Source of the DNA: a virus
DNA: 24,124 nucleotides
Virus record (IMG/VR): IMGVR_UViG_3300022929_000201
Location: 1 to 24,124 of that record
Strand: one strand, 5' to 3'
Part shown: piece after piece, positions 8,131-16,148 of the stretch
Position numbering within the stretch: the first letter of the stretch is position 1
How the letters are laid out: every line of letters starts with the position of its first letter
Program-made: the position numbers and the translations under genes
Notes under the pieces: generated by a model
What the model was told of the DNA's origin: nothing
Seen by the model: only the letters and a program-made list of their open reading frames with translations
The model's database searches: none

Positions 8131-8895
8131 TTGAAAGTCATAATACTTTCTATCAATAGGTATTTCTTTATTCGACCTTGCTAGTGGGACAGATATGGAA
8201 ACTCGTGCACTGGCTGGTGATGCTTTATGAAACATCCCTGCAGGTATATACAATAAGTCCCCTGTTGTTAGTACAGTATCAACTATAGTCTCGTACTTAG
8301 CCTCCTGTTCAGGTGGCATTGTCATTCTACTAGTAAACCGCTTTTTGCCGTCTTCACCGACTTCGCTTCTGGCAAATACATTGTATACTTTCCAGTGTAC
8401 TTCTCCAATAGCATGAACAAGATAGTTATCGTCTGCATCTGCATGGCACTCAAAAGATACTGCATTTTCGCTCGGAGAGCAATAGAAGTGTGCATCTGCA
8501 GAAGAGTTCTGGTATCTATCTTCCAGGGCTTTGCCAATGGCTGAAATATTGGGACTAAACATGGAGGCTTTGGTAAGTATCATACTTCCACCTTTTTTCC
8601 ATATGTCGTAAACGTACTCTTTTTCATAGTAGTCTTTTTTAGACCATGAGCTTTTCTGTCCACGATAAAGGTTTCCCTTTTCCATACACAATTTTTTGCC
8701 GTCTGGAGTAATCATCTGCAACCCCGCTACGGCTCTATCATTGCTAACATACTTTGAAATATCGTCCCAAGAACAGATATTACTAAAGAAGTATCTTTTA
8801 TACGCATCGGCACGAATAACGATTGGTTTCTTTCCTAGAATAGTTTCTTGGAACACATGGTCTGTGATCGGATGTATTAAGTCTTCGAATATCAT
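8116..8895 (-). CDS. JmjC/cupin-type 2-oxoglutarate Fe(II) oxygenase
   Basis: The 259-aa protein has the layout of JmjC-domain hydroxylases (cupin_4/YcfD and ROX relatives). The N-terminus matches the usual entry of the fold (HVFQETILGKKPIVIRAD). The iron-binding triad HxD...H can be placed at H151 and D153 (ECHADADDN) and H223 (IPAGMFHKASP), followed by the final strand VSISVPLA. Family members hydroxylate protein or RNA-linked residues with 2-oxoglutarate and O2; the substrate here is unknown. The gene overlaps the UvsW-like helicase by 4 nt (ATGA), so it belongs to the replication operon. Its last codons are encoded by the promoter at 8091, giving the tail KNSS. Fold assignment is good; target is open. 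Confidence 0.75.
   Translation of the reverse strand: MIFEDLIHPITDHVFQETILGKKPIVIRADAYKRYFFSNICSWDDISKYVSNDRAVAGLQMITPDGKKLCMEKGNLYRGQKSSWSKKDYYEKEYVYDIWKKGGSMILTKASMFSPNISAIGKALEDRYQNSSADAHFYCSPSENAVSFECHADADDNYLVHAIGEVHWKVYNVFARSEVGEDGKKRFTSRMTMPPEQEAKYETIVDTVLTTGDLLYIPAGMFHKASPASARVSISVPLARSNKEIPIDRKYYDFQKNSS
8720..8729 (-). repeat. YAGCGGGGTY motif, copy 3 (candidate T5-type nick site)
   Basis: On the minus strand the bases read TAGCGGGGTT, preceded by CCG. It is read as GTA GCG GGG TTG (V-A-G-L) within the cupin gene. Confidence 0.5.
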
Positions 8896-10175
8896 ATCTG
8901 TTTTATTTTATACCCCATTTTTATATAGTGCCCCATACGAGCTGACGCTTGTTTAGTGGCAGTATTTCCTTTTAAATGTATATCAATTACTACTGGGTCA
9001 CGTTTTCCATCCATCTTTCGGATAACTCGCCCAATAAGCTGTGTGAGTAATGGCTCATTATTTATAGGTGTTCCTAGAATGAGACAACTAAGTGTATTTA
9101 CTGATATACCTTCACTGAAGATTGCTTGAGTTCCGTAAAGCACATTCTTGTCCCCATACAAGATCTCATCAATCAACGCTTCTCTTTGCTCATGTGGTAC
9201 CTCACCTGTAACACAAATCGCTTTGTCACCAGTCAGCACGGCGCAGCTCTTTAAGAAGTGAACTCGATCGCTAACTACGAGGACTTTATGACCTCGTGCC
9301 GCATATGCAGCTGCTAGCATAGCTACGCTGTGCCTGTACTCCTCGTTATTCGTTAAATGGTTAACACGTTTTGCCCAAGGAACACTAGCCCCGTCCATAA
9401 ATCGAATATCTGATCTAAATATCTCGATAGTCGGGGTCATAGCATTTTCTTTTGGCGGTTTAAAGACGTTATTACCAAAGTAATCTCTAAAAACAACGTG
9501 TTTTCCATCTTTTCGTTCAATAGTACCAGATAAGCCAATTTTATATCTACAGTAGTTGGTGTCAAGTACTTTAGAAAATGTAGGGCTTGAGACGTGGTGC
9601 ATCTCATCCAGAATTACTGTACCAAACATTTTCTTTATCTTATCAATGTTTCGGTAAAGAGTTTGAGTATTGCCTATAACTATAGGACTATCAGTATCGA
9701 ATGAACCACTACCAATTATGCCAGCTTCTATGCCGAATACTTTCTTTACTTCTTTAGCCCATTGATTTCTCAAAGCAATTGTATGTGTTACTACTAGCGT
9801 TTTCTGCCCTAGCTTTGCTGCGATTGCCAACCCCGTGAAGGTTTTACCCCAGCTAACCCAGGCATTGATAATTGCATTGTCATCTAACGCATCGTAAACT
9901 TCTCTTTGGCTATCTCGTAGCTCAAACTTAAACGTAGGAAACTCTACAGGTATAGTAATGCGTCTGTCTACTACCTCGTATCCTTTAGGTATAAGATCAG
10001 TGCGCCCTACAGGTATAGTCACGAGATTTTCTCGTACTCGTGACATATTTTTAATGACCTGCGGAGGATCATTTGGGTTACTAGAAGGTATAGTATAAGT
10101 AAGAGCCTTACTAAGCTCCTCTTTATACTCTGGGGTTACTTCTAAATATATCCTATTACTAATAACTGCTTTCAT
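8892..10175 (-). CDS. UvsW-like superfamily 2 DNA helicase (T5 D10-like)
   Basis: The 427-aa helicase has the superfamily 2 motifs in order: a Q-like motif LRDSQ (86-90), Walker A AWVSWGKT (105-112, with W where glycine is usual), DEMHH as motif II (190-194), SGT as motif III (216-218) and QLIGRVIR as motif VI (379-386). T4 UvsW and T5 D10 relatives unwind branched DNA such as R-loops, stalled forks and Holliday junctions. About 85 N-terminal residues precede the helicase core, as in UvsW. The ATG overlaps the PhoH stop (TAATG) and the gene ends in an ATGA overlap with the cupin gene. Assignment is secure; activity on branched DNA follows from the family. Confidence 0.92.
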   Translation of the reverse strand: MKAVISNRIYLEVTPEYKEELSKALTYTIPSSNPNDPPQVIKNMSRVRENLVTIPVGRTDLIPKGYEVVDRRITIPVEFPTFKFELRDSQREVYDALDDNAIINAWVSWGKTFTGLAIAAKLGQKTLVVTHTIALRNQWAKEVKKVFGIEAGIIGSGSFDTDSPIVIGNTQTLYRNIDKIKKMFGTVILDEMHHVSSPTFSKVLDTNYCRYKIGLSGTIERKDGKHVVFRDYFGNNVFKPPKENAMTPTIEIFRSDIRFMDGASVPWAKRVNHLTNNEEYRHSVAMLAAAYAARGHKVLVVSDRVHFLKSCAVLTGDKAICVTGEVPHEQREALIDEILYGDKNVLYGTQAIFSEGISVNTLSCLILGTPINNEPLLTQLIGRVIRKMDGKRDPVVIDIHLKGNTATKQASARMGHYIKMGYKIKQI

Positions 10176-10840
10176 TAGAATCCTAGTTCGGTTTTTGCTA
10201 TAATATAGTTTTTAACGAATGAGCTACGAACAATATCGTCTACGCCGAACTCAATAAAGTCAAAATCATTCATCCTTTTCAAGATATTAAGAAAATCAAC
10301 CATGCCGCTTTGACCGGCCTTTAGGTCTGCCTGTCTAAAGTCTCCACAAAACATAACTCTACAATCTTCACCCATTCGGGTTATAATAGAGTCTAGCTCA
10401 TGGAAAGACATATTTTGACATTCGTCAATGACAATTACTGCGTTACGAAGCGTAATACCCCGAATAAAAGAAGTTGTCATAAAGTCAACGATATTTTTAT
10501 TCTTTAGTATCTGGTACGCATCGCCCCGTCCAAATAGATCGTTACATATATCTTTATAGGGCTCCTCATATACAGATTGCTTTTCTTTTTCAGTGCCAGG
10601 AAGAAATCCAATATCTCGTGTTGGTACAGCACTACGAATGATTACTAGTCTCTCGTAACAGTGCTTTGCCATATCATCAAATGCTAAATAGCATGATATA
10701 AAGGTTTTTCCTGTTCCTGCCAGCCCATGAAGTACTAAATGCTTATTAGATTCAAAAACTTCAAGCTGGTTTTTAGTGAGGGGCTCTATCTCTCGTAGGT
10801 CTAACCCAGCTCCTGCGATTGTACGATTTCTTTTTGCCAT
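10175..10840 (-). CDS. phoH: PhoH-like ATPase
   Basis: The 221-aa P-loop ATPase belongs to the PhoH family, common in tailed phages. From the chosen start, Walker A is GLAGTGKT (39-46), Walker B is VIVIDECQN (135-143) and sensor-like GDFRQAD follows. PhoH proteins resemble the N-terminal part of superfamily 1 helicases; their phage role is not settled, with RNA or nucleic-acid remodelling suggested. The frame extends upstream to a TTG at 10888, but ATG 10840 lies 1 nt after the stop of the preceding gene, with an AGAAGAAAAG purine tract before it, and is preferred. The gene ends in TAATG with the helicase. Family assignment is secure. Confidence 0.92.
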   Translation of the reverse strand: MAKRNRTIAGAGLDLREIEPLTKNQLEVFESNKHLVLHGLAGTGKTFISCYLAFDDMAKHCYERLVIIRSAVPTRDIGFLPGTEKEKQSVYEEPYKDICNDLFGRGDAYQILKNKNIVDFMTTSFIRGITLRNAVIVIDECQNMSFHELDSIITRMGEDCRVMFCGDFRQADLKAGQSGMVDFLNILKRMNDFDFIEFGVDDIVRSSFVKNYIIAKTELGF

Positions 10841-10841
10841 A

Positions 10842-11336
10842 TTATACTTTTCTTCTAGTATCTTTGAGCTTCGTTTCCGAATATTCAAAGAGCATCCACG
10901 GAAGTCCGTGGTAGTGGAGGACGGCTGCCCACTTCATTCCTTCGAGTGGAGGCCTCGGTACGATAAAAGGCTTTCTAACGCCTTCTAATCGCAATACACA
11001 AGCAACTTCTTTTAAAATCACTTCTGTAATTTTTATATACTTTAACTTACACATCAAGGTCTTTTCATAAATAAATAAACGACCTTCACTGTCTATAAAA
11101 GTATTTGTTCTTTGTTTTAATATACCGTTTAGATCAACTAAGGCTTTTCTTAATTTTAGCAGCTCCCTATGAGGGGTTTGCATTCTTCGAATACCTAAAG
11201 TTTCCCCTGGCATATTTTTGTCGTCTATAAGCTGTTCATCTACAAATACTAATCCATCTGCCTGTAGCCAATTAGCGGAAGGCACTACGAATACAGGGAA
11301 CTTAATGCTCTTGATAGACCGGTATGAGATCACCAC
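10842..11336 (-). CDS. Conserved phage protein of unknown function, 164 aa
   Basis: The product has conserved-looking blocks: SYRSIKSIKFPVFVVPSANW, FVDEQLIDDKNMPGETLGIR, FIYEKTLMCKLKYIKI, FIVPRPPLEGMKWAAVL and a basic end KDTRRKV. I recall similar hypothetical proteins in T4-like cyanophages. No catalytic motif is evident; the sequence suggests a compact beta-rich protein. The start is GTG at 11336, with AAAGGAG 7 nt before it; a second GTG follows at once. The gene starts inside the end of the radical SAM gene (35-nt overlap) and ends 1 nt before phoH. Its place between a radical SAM enzyme and PhoH raises the possibility that it is a partner or substrate of either, which is speculation. Confidence 0.75.
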   Translation of the reverse strand: MVISYRSIKSIKFPVFVVPSANWLQADGLVFVDEQLIDDKNMPGETLGIRRMQTPHRELLKLRKALVDLNGILKQRTNTFIDSEGRLFIYEKTLMCKLKYIKITEVILKEVACVLRLEGVRKPFIVPRPPLEGMKWAAVLHYHGLPWMLFEYSETKLKDTRRKV

Positions 11337-12240
11337 CGCGTAGCTCCTTTATATATTCTAATCCTTCTTCACCTGCTATTTTAGCAACGTGCTGCCTATA
11401 GAAAGGAGTTTTTCTAAACTTTTCAATAGTGTTCATAGTATCTTTTCGGCCACCTTGACCATCATCACAACTGGCACAAGGAAGTATATCTCTACGTCTA
11501 TTATTTATCAAAGACCAACGTATTCTATTTAATTTAGGGTCATTCACATACATATCCATTAAGCTACGTTCGTGAATATTGCCTATCTTAATTTGGTACT
11601 TCCAGTCGTTGCAACACATCTGGTAGTTACCCTTGTAGTCAATAAATATTTGTCGCATAGGATGCCAACAAGGACTATCTAAGACTTTATCAGAGAACCA
11701 GCCTGCTCTATTGTTAAAAGCATATCTAAACTGTTTACCTTCGTTCTTAACATCATTCTGGTTTCCCAGCTTATTTATTTCATCAACAGATAGACCATCT
11801 GGCTTAAAGTACTGATCTACAATAGTACCATTAGCAAGGCTTCTGTATTGAACTAGCCTTTCCTCAAAGTCTTCTCTGTTAGTATATGTGTTAAGTATAA
11901 GCTCATCAATTTTAGTATACGCTCTTGACCAGTGCTTTTTAATACGATAACCATTTGTAGTTACTCGTACTTTCCACTTACGTGGTTCCTGAGTTAGTAA
12001 GTCTATAACTTTCTCAAACTTAGGGTGTGTAGTAGGCTCGCCTCTCCCCGCTAACTCGATAAAGCCTTTAAAATCTATACTTCGTAGTTCTTCCAGAACT
12101 GTTTCTATAGTTTTAAAAGACATGATCTCATTTACATTAGGGTAGGTAGGGTTAGACCTAGGACAGAAACTACACGTTTTATTGCATAGTCCTGTCAGGT
12201 CAAGGTCAATCCTATAAATGTATTTAGTAAGTTGATCCAT
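11302..12240 (-). CDS. Radical SAM enzyme with SPASM-like C-terminal cluster
   Basis: The 312-aa protein has the radical SAM CxxxCxxC motif at C19, C23 and C26 (GLCNKTCSFCPRS), the GGEP-like motif GRGEPTTH (65-72), and a barrel-sized middle. Near the C-terminus, C191, C209, C210, C255 and C258 form a SPASM-like set for an auxiliary Fe-S cluster (CWHPMRQ, YQMCCND, LPCASCDDG). SPASM enzymes usually modify peptides or proteins. The substrate here is unknown and no obvious short precursor peptide was found next to it. ATG 12240 lies inside the end of the polymerase gene (17-nt overlap) and is preferred over an open frame to 12342 that would overlap the polymerase further. Fold is secure; role is open. 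Confidence 0.85.
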   Translation of the reverse strand: MDQLTKYIYRIDLDLTGLCNKTCSFCPRSNPTYPNVNEIMSFKTIETVLEELRSIDFKGFIELAGRGEPTTHPKFEKVIDLLTQEPRKWKVRVTTNGYRIKKHWSRAYTKIDELILNTYTNREDFEERLVQYRSLANGTIVDQYFKPDGLSVDEINKLGNQNDVKNEGKQFRYAFNNRAGWFSDKVLDSPCWHPMRQIFIDYKGNYQMCCNDWKYQIKIGNIHERSLMDMYVNDPKLNRIRWSLINNRRRDILPCASCDDGQGGRKDTMNTIEKFRKTPFYRQHVAKIAGEEGLEYIKELRGGDLIPVYQEH

Positions 12241-14497
12241 ATAATTTTTCAAATTTGCCCATTGAATAGTCATCACCAATATCGAAGTCACAACCAACCG
12301 GAGCACCTGGGATATAAATACCCCTGTCCTTTTGTACCGCATCCAATAGAATAGCAGTATAGTCCTCTATTTCACCTTCTGGCACTTCTGCTAGAATGGA
12401 GTCGTGTACAAGGGCAAATATGCGTGCCTTCATACCTTTTGCTTTTATCATTAGCTCTGCGTCTATAGCGCCTAGGAGGTTAATATCAGATGCAGCAGAC
12501 TGCACCAGAAAATTAAGACCAGACCTAATGCTATGAGATTTGATGCCTTGATCTTCAGATCCAACATTTGGTAATCTCCGCTTTCTACCGAAGTAGCTGT
12601 AAATAAACCCATTTTGTTCGATGAATTTATGGTTATCGTTTATCCACTCGCGTAGCTTATGGAAAGTTTTAAAGTAATCATCGATTACCTCTTTTGCTTC
12701 TTGTGGACTAAAGTACTTGCCCGAATCTTTTGTAACCTGTTCACTAATCTTCTTTGGGCCAGCTCCATACATAATACCGAAGGTTACAGCCTTTGCAGCC
12801 TGTCGGCGATCTGGATAGAGTTCTGCTACGTCTTCCACGGCACAAGGAAGGCTGAACACTTTGTGAGCAATAGTACTGTGGAAGTTTCCGCCTGAACGAA
12901 ACACATCCATCAATGCTTTATCTTTTGCTAGAACTGCTGCAACATATACTTCTGCTGTTGTTAAGTCCATTGCGACAATCTTGTGTCCAGGGGCAGCTTT
13001 AATACAGCCTTTAACAGTAGGATTATCTCGTGGAAGCTGTTGCATATTCAACTTACCACTTGAACTTAAACGACCAGATGTAGTACTATGCAGATTAAAG
13101 CCTGTACGCAAACGACTATCTCGGTCAAGCTGTGGAATAATCTTATCAAGATAAGTATTCTTTATCTTAGACTTCTGACGAATAGAAAGAATAAGGGCTG
13201 GAACCTCTGATTGCTCCGCCAGCTCATTCAATACTTCTGCATCTGTAGAGTCTGCACCAGTACCGGTTTTCTTACCTGTAGGGCGTAAACCTAAAAAGTC
13301 AAACATTAACTTTCGTAGTTGTACTGTAGAGTTAGGGTTGAACTCCTTGCCCTGTATCTCTTCAAACTTACGGATAGCGGGATTCTCGTATAAAGATGCC
13401 ACTGCCGTATCAATGTCCTTTTGCATCTCCTCTTGAGAGAATTCTAGGCGTTTGCGATCAAAGGGTACCCCGTTGTCTTGAATGTCAGTAAGAAAACGAC
13501 AGCCTGGAATAAGAATATTCTCATACACCCAGTTTAGCTTTTTGTTCTGTTTGATCTTACTAAATTTCTCGTAGAGAATAAACGTACAAAGTGCGTCCAT
13601 CCCCGCATAGGTTTTCATAATATCAAAAGGAATATCACCCCAGTTGAATTGACTTTTTAGAATGCCGTTAGCTTTCTTATATGAGTCGATCCAGTCGTAC
13701 ATTGGCTTTTCATAGTCGCCGTAAGGAGTGAACTTCATAGTAAGCTGCTTCAATCCATGAGTACCTGGGTTCTCATCAATAAGATAATGAAGAAGCATTG
13801 TATCTTCGAAGACTGGAAACTTAAAGTTAAAGTGGTACTCAAAGAACGCCATATCGAACTTAGCGTTGTGGAATACTACAGTCTTTTTGTTAAACAACTC
13901 TTGAAGCAGTTCTTCTGTAGTCTCGTCAAAACACTCTGTATCAATATATGCGCCCTTCTGATCACAATACGCTAGTGAAATACCGAGCATATGACCGTCA
14001 CGAGGATAAAGACCAGTTGTTTCGGAGTCAAGTGCGATATAAGGAAGCGGAGCATCAATAGCTGCTTGAATATACGCATTAGCTTCTTCAGTATCTTGAA
14101 TACCGAAAGAGATAGAGGAATCAATTATTACATCTTTGACTTCGCCAGCAATATGTGCAATAACACTTTCTTTACTAGAGTCCCATACTTTCTGTACTTC
14201 AGGCTTAAAGCGAAGCATAGCAGGGTTGATAATTGGAAGGAACTTACCCTCCACTTTCTTACCAGAGTATTCTGTAACAGAATTGATTTTGGTAAAGTAC
14301 TTGAGAGCATCCGATCCTACTAGTATCACCCAGTCGTAATCATCTGTGTCAAGTTGAATGTCACAGTCTCTCTTTAATACTTTCTTTAGGGTAGGGTCAG
14401 AACACAGTTGGAACTGATCGAAAGAAAAAGCGTCGTCAAACGCCTGTTTAAAATTGGTATTGCTTGGCTTCGTTTCTACTAATGCAACTTTAGGCAT
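12224..14497 (-). CDS. Family A DNA polymerase with 3'-5' proofreading exonuclease
   Basis: The 757-aa replicative polymerase resembles T5 D9. The exonuclease has D157 and E159 (ALDSETTG), D215 (HNAKFD) and Y297 with D301 (YAGMD). Polymerase motif A is AMDLTTAEV (D511, E516), unlike the usual DYSQIELR. Motif B is RRQAAKAVTFGIMYG, with K569, F573 and Y577. Motif C is VHDS (D699), where HDE is usual in cellular enzymes. Residues 54-100 (DWVILVGSDALKYF to INPAMLRFKPE) look like a uracil-DNA-glycosylase-type fold without an obvious active site. The ATG has a GAGGAA ribosome-binding site, lies inside the end of the upstream nuclease-like gene (19-nt overlap), and the gene overlaps the radical SAM gene. 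Assignment is secure. Confidence 0.96.
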   Translation of the reverse strand: MPKVALVETKPSNTNFKQAFDDAFSFDQFQLCSDPTLKKVLKRDCDIQLDTDDYDWVILVGSDALKYFTKINSVTEYSGKKVEGKFLPIINPAMLRFKPEVQKVWDSSKESVIAHIAGEVKDVIIDSSISFGIQDTEEANAYIQAAIDAPLPYIALDSETTGLYPRDGHMLGISLAYCDQKGAYIDTECFDETTEELLQELFNKKTVVFHNAKFDMAFFEYHFNFKFPVFEDTMLLHYLIDENPGTHGLKQLTMKFTPYGDYEKPMYDWIDSYKKANGILKSQFNWGDIPFDIMKTYAGMDALCTFILYEKFSKIKQNKKLNWVYENILIPGCRFLTDIQDNGVPFDRKRLEFSQEEMQKDIDTAVASLYENPAIRKFEEIQGKEFNPNSTVQLRKLMFDFLGLRPTGKKTGTGADSTDAEVLNELAEQSEVPALILSIRQKSKIKNTYLDKIIPQLDRDSRLRTGFNLHSTTSGRLSSSGKLNMQQLPRDNPTVKGCIKAAPGHKIVAMDLTTAEVYVAAVLAKDKALMDVFRSGGNFHSTIAHKVFSLPCAVEDVAELYPDRRQAAKAVTFGIMYGAGPKKISEQVTKDSGKYFSPQEAKEVIDDYFKTFHKLREWINDNHKFIEQNGFIYSYFGRKRRLPNVGSEDQGIKSHSIRSGLNFLVQSAASDINLLGAIDAELMIKAKGMKARIFALVHDSILAEVPEGEIEDYTAILLDAVQKDRGIYIPGAPVGCDFDIGDDYSMGKFEKLYGSTY

Positions 14498-15003
14498 TCT
14501 TCTATTTCCTCATAGCTTAAAATTTGTACTAAGTTTTTCTCGTGTAGCCCAATGCTACGCGCATTTATATGGAACTGTCCTTCTCCTACATTTCCTCTAT
14601 GCTGTTTATTACTATAGTTTACTTCTTCGTTTATATCTTCTGACTTTATACTATATATTACTAGGCAATCTGAGAAGAATATGCCATAGTATAGAACATC
14701 AAATAAATCTTTCTTAATCTGTTGAAAGTTGCAATCCCAACTATAAAACTCACAAGTGTCGTAGTCAATGTCCCTATTTGCATCCTGAAATATAGCTTCT
14801 AGGATGGTGTCTTCTGTTACTTTGACTGTATCTTTCTTCTGTGCTCTACTGAACTTGCACTCTACTTTCTTTCCATCTATTATCAGATCATACGTGTTAT
14901 CTGGAGAAGCTTCTGCATTAAATAACTTTTTAACTAATATCTCTGCTGCTGTTCCAAATCTTTTATAGCCAAGTTTGAATATGGCATCTTTAAGGTTACT
15001 CAT
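14479..15003 (-). CDS. PD-(D/E)XK-nuclease-like protein of unknown role, 174 aa
   Basis: The N-terminal half fits a restriction-endonuclease-like core: E21 in a helix (GTAAEILVKKLF), then YDLIIDGKKVECKFSRA with D39, E48 and K50 as a possible D...ExK site. A second conserved-looking block is NKQHRGNVGEGQFHINARS (132-150), and FDVLYYGIFFSDCLVIY (101-117) is a hydrophobic strand region. The gene lies between primase and polymerase and overlaps both (8 nt and 19 nt). The fold is a moderate-confidence reading and no closer family is recognised. It could be a repair or recombination nuclease, a site-specific nicking enzyme or a restriction-type enzyme; the sequence does not decide. Confidence 0.6.
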   Translation of the reverse strand: MSNLKDAIFKLGYKRFGTAAEILVKKLFNAEASPDNTYDLIIDGKKVECKFSRAQKKDTVKVTEDTILEAIFQDANRDIDYDTCEFYSWDCNFQQIKKDLFDVLYYGIFFSDCLVIYSIKSEDINEEVNYSNKQHRGNVGEGQFHINARSIGLHEKNLVQILSYEEIEECLKLH

Positions 15004-15829
15004 ATAATTTCTTCTTTAAACTGCGAACCTGTGAATAGGTGAGAGCACCTGCATCAAGCTCTTTGTTACCAAACTGGATAACACGGCAGTTTAAGCCGAG
15101 AGTATCACACATTGTCTTAATTTTAGAGGCACCAGATTTACCTGCCTCATCATTATCAAAGAATACATCTATACTGTCAACGCCCTGCATTGAAAGTATA
15201 CTTAATTTATCCTCATTTACATTCTTTACACCAAAGCAGCATACCGCATTAGTCAAGCCCTTATCATGAAGGTTAAGCATATCGTAGATACCTTCTACCA
15301 ACATTATCGAACCCCGCTGCGGCTTTACCTTTGGATATAAAGGCATCTTAGCCCCGCGAGGACTATTTAGATACTTAGGAGTACCCATTGCGGTATGTCT
15401 ACCAATAAAGGCAGCTATCTTACCTGTAGTATCCCTTATAGGAAATACTATACGGTTTATAAATTCTGGGTCAGTAGACTCGAAGGCTTCAAAGGTTGCA
15501 TACGTTTCTTTGGAAATACCTCTCCACTCACCTGTATAATCTACAGCATTCTCGGGAAAAGACAAACCAATACTTTCCGCACGTTTCTCAGCAATTTTTT
15601 TCTTTAAAAGTTCTCTGCGTATTTGTAATTGATTTGCCTTTTCCCCAAAATGTGTAAATAGATTTCCCTTGTACTCACAAGAAAAACAGTTAAAGATACC
15701 AGTAACCTGATCTACCCTCATACTAGGGTTACGATCTGGGTGTTCAGGATTAAGGCAGCTAATCAAATAATCAGCACCTTTAGGTATGTATGGAATATCT
15801 TTACTTTGTAATAAATCGAGTACGTTCAT
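14996..15829 (-). CDS. DnaG-type DNA primase (zinc finger plus TOPRIM)
   Basis: The 277-aa protein is a compact primase. The zinc finger is C25, H30, C48 and C51 (SCLNPEH, NCFSC). The TOPRIM domain has VEGIYD with E179, then CFGVKN (198-203) and DNDEAGKSG with D225 and D227. It lacks the helicase-binding C-terminus of cellular DnaG and has no helicase domain, unlike T7 gp4; the helicase is the separate dnaB-like gene upstream. The ATG overlaps the stop of the preceding 83-aa gene by 1 nt (TAATG). Copy 4 of the YAGCGGGGTY motif lies in the region before the TOPRIM EG motif. Assignment is secure. Confidence 0.92.
   Translation of the reverse strand: MNVLDLLQSKDIPYIPKGADYLISCLNPEHPDRNPSMRVDQVTGIFNCFSCEYKGNLFTHFGEKANQLQIRRELLKKKIAEKRAESIGLSFPENAVDYTGEWRGISKETYATFEAFESTDPEFINRIVFPIRDTTGKIAAFIGRHTAMGTPKYLNSPRGAKMPLYPKVKPQRGSIMLVEGIYDMLNLHDKGLTNAVCCFGVKNVNEDKLSILSMQGVDSIDVFFDNDEAGKSGASKIKTMCDTLGLNCRVIQFGNKELDAGALTYSQVRSLKKKLYE
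15310..15319 (-). repeat. YAGCGGGGTY motif, copy 4 (candidate T5-type nick site)
   Basis: On the minus strand the bases read CAGCGGGGTT, preceded by CCG. It is read as CAG CGG GGT (Q-R-G) in the primase gene, a different reading frame from the other four copies. The constraint is therefore on DNA rather than on protein. Confidence 0.5.
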
Positions 15830-16080
15830 TAACAGTCCGGGTCAAAGTCGTGCCATTCATCCATCTCTGAGGGTTCAAACGATTCGTCAACCCCGTTGAG
15901 CATAATTTCTACTACATTTTGAGCATACTCATAGTACTCGGCAGAATCCTGGTCAAAGTGAATGTAATACTTTGATAGTTTTGCTAGAGCAAGATCAGCT
16001 GTCTCGTACCTTTCGTTTTCAAGTGCAATCTGCAGTTGATCAAAAAGTAGGTCAATCTTTGGAACTATGCGGTTGTTCAC
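15829..16080 (-). CDS. Small acidic protein of unknown function, 83 aa
   Basis: No family is recognised. The product is mostly helical and acidic, with SKYYIHFDQDSAEYYEYAQ in the middle and a C-terminus EPSEMDEWHDFDPDC. The frame is open to a TTG at 16116. GTG 16080 has GGAG 6 nt before it (TTGGAGAAAGAAGTG) and lies about 38 nt from the predicted RNA start, so it is preferred. It is the first gene behind the promoter at 16125 and overlaps the primase start by 1 nt. As the leading gene of the primase-polymerase unit it may be a small replication or regulatory factor, but that rests on position only. Confidence 0.65.
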   Translation of the reverse strand: MNNRIVPKIDLLFDQLQIALENERYETADLALAKLSKYYIHFDQDSAEYYEYAQNVVEIMLNGVDESFEPSEMDEWHDFDPDC

Positions 16081-16095
16081 TTCTTTCTCCAATTT

Positions 16096-16148
16096 AAAAA
16101 AAATCCTGTCACTCAAGAATACATATTATACTCAAAAATGACAGGATT
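16096..16148 (-). terminator. Terminator-like inverted repeat that encloses a promoter -10
   Basis: A 10-bp inverted repeat pairs AATCCTGTCA (minus strand, 16148-16139) with TGACAGGATT (16111-16102). A run of eight T follows (16103-16096, two of them in the stem). The 27-nt loop holds the -10 box and start site of the promoter at 16125. RNA arriving from dnaB could form the hairpin, while RNA started at about 16118 lacks the first arm and could not. An operator is an alternative reading, since TGACA-ATCC-TGTCA also overlaps the -35 hexamer. Confidence 0.55.

Noticed and set aside
10841-10888. Longer PhoH start at TTG 10888
   Set aside because: It would overlap the upstream gene, and ATG 10840 at the TAATATG junction matches the family's start better.
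12045-12052. Near-copy of the repeated motif, AGCGGGGA on the minus strand
   Set aside because: It falls in the radical SAM GRGEP-like motif, where protein sequence constrains it, and it lacks the final T. It would fill the longest gap between copies, so it is recorded but not counted.
12181-12209. TTGACC with a 17-bp spacer and TGCAAT on the minus strand
   Set aside because: The -10 match is weak, the site lies within the conserved start of the radical SAM gene, and none of the shared cassette blocks are present.
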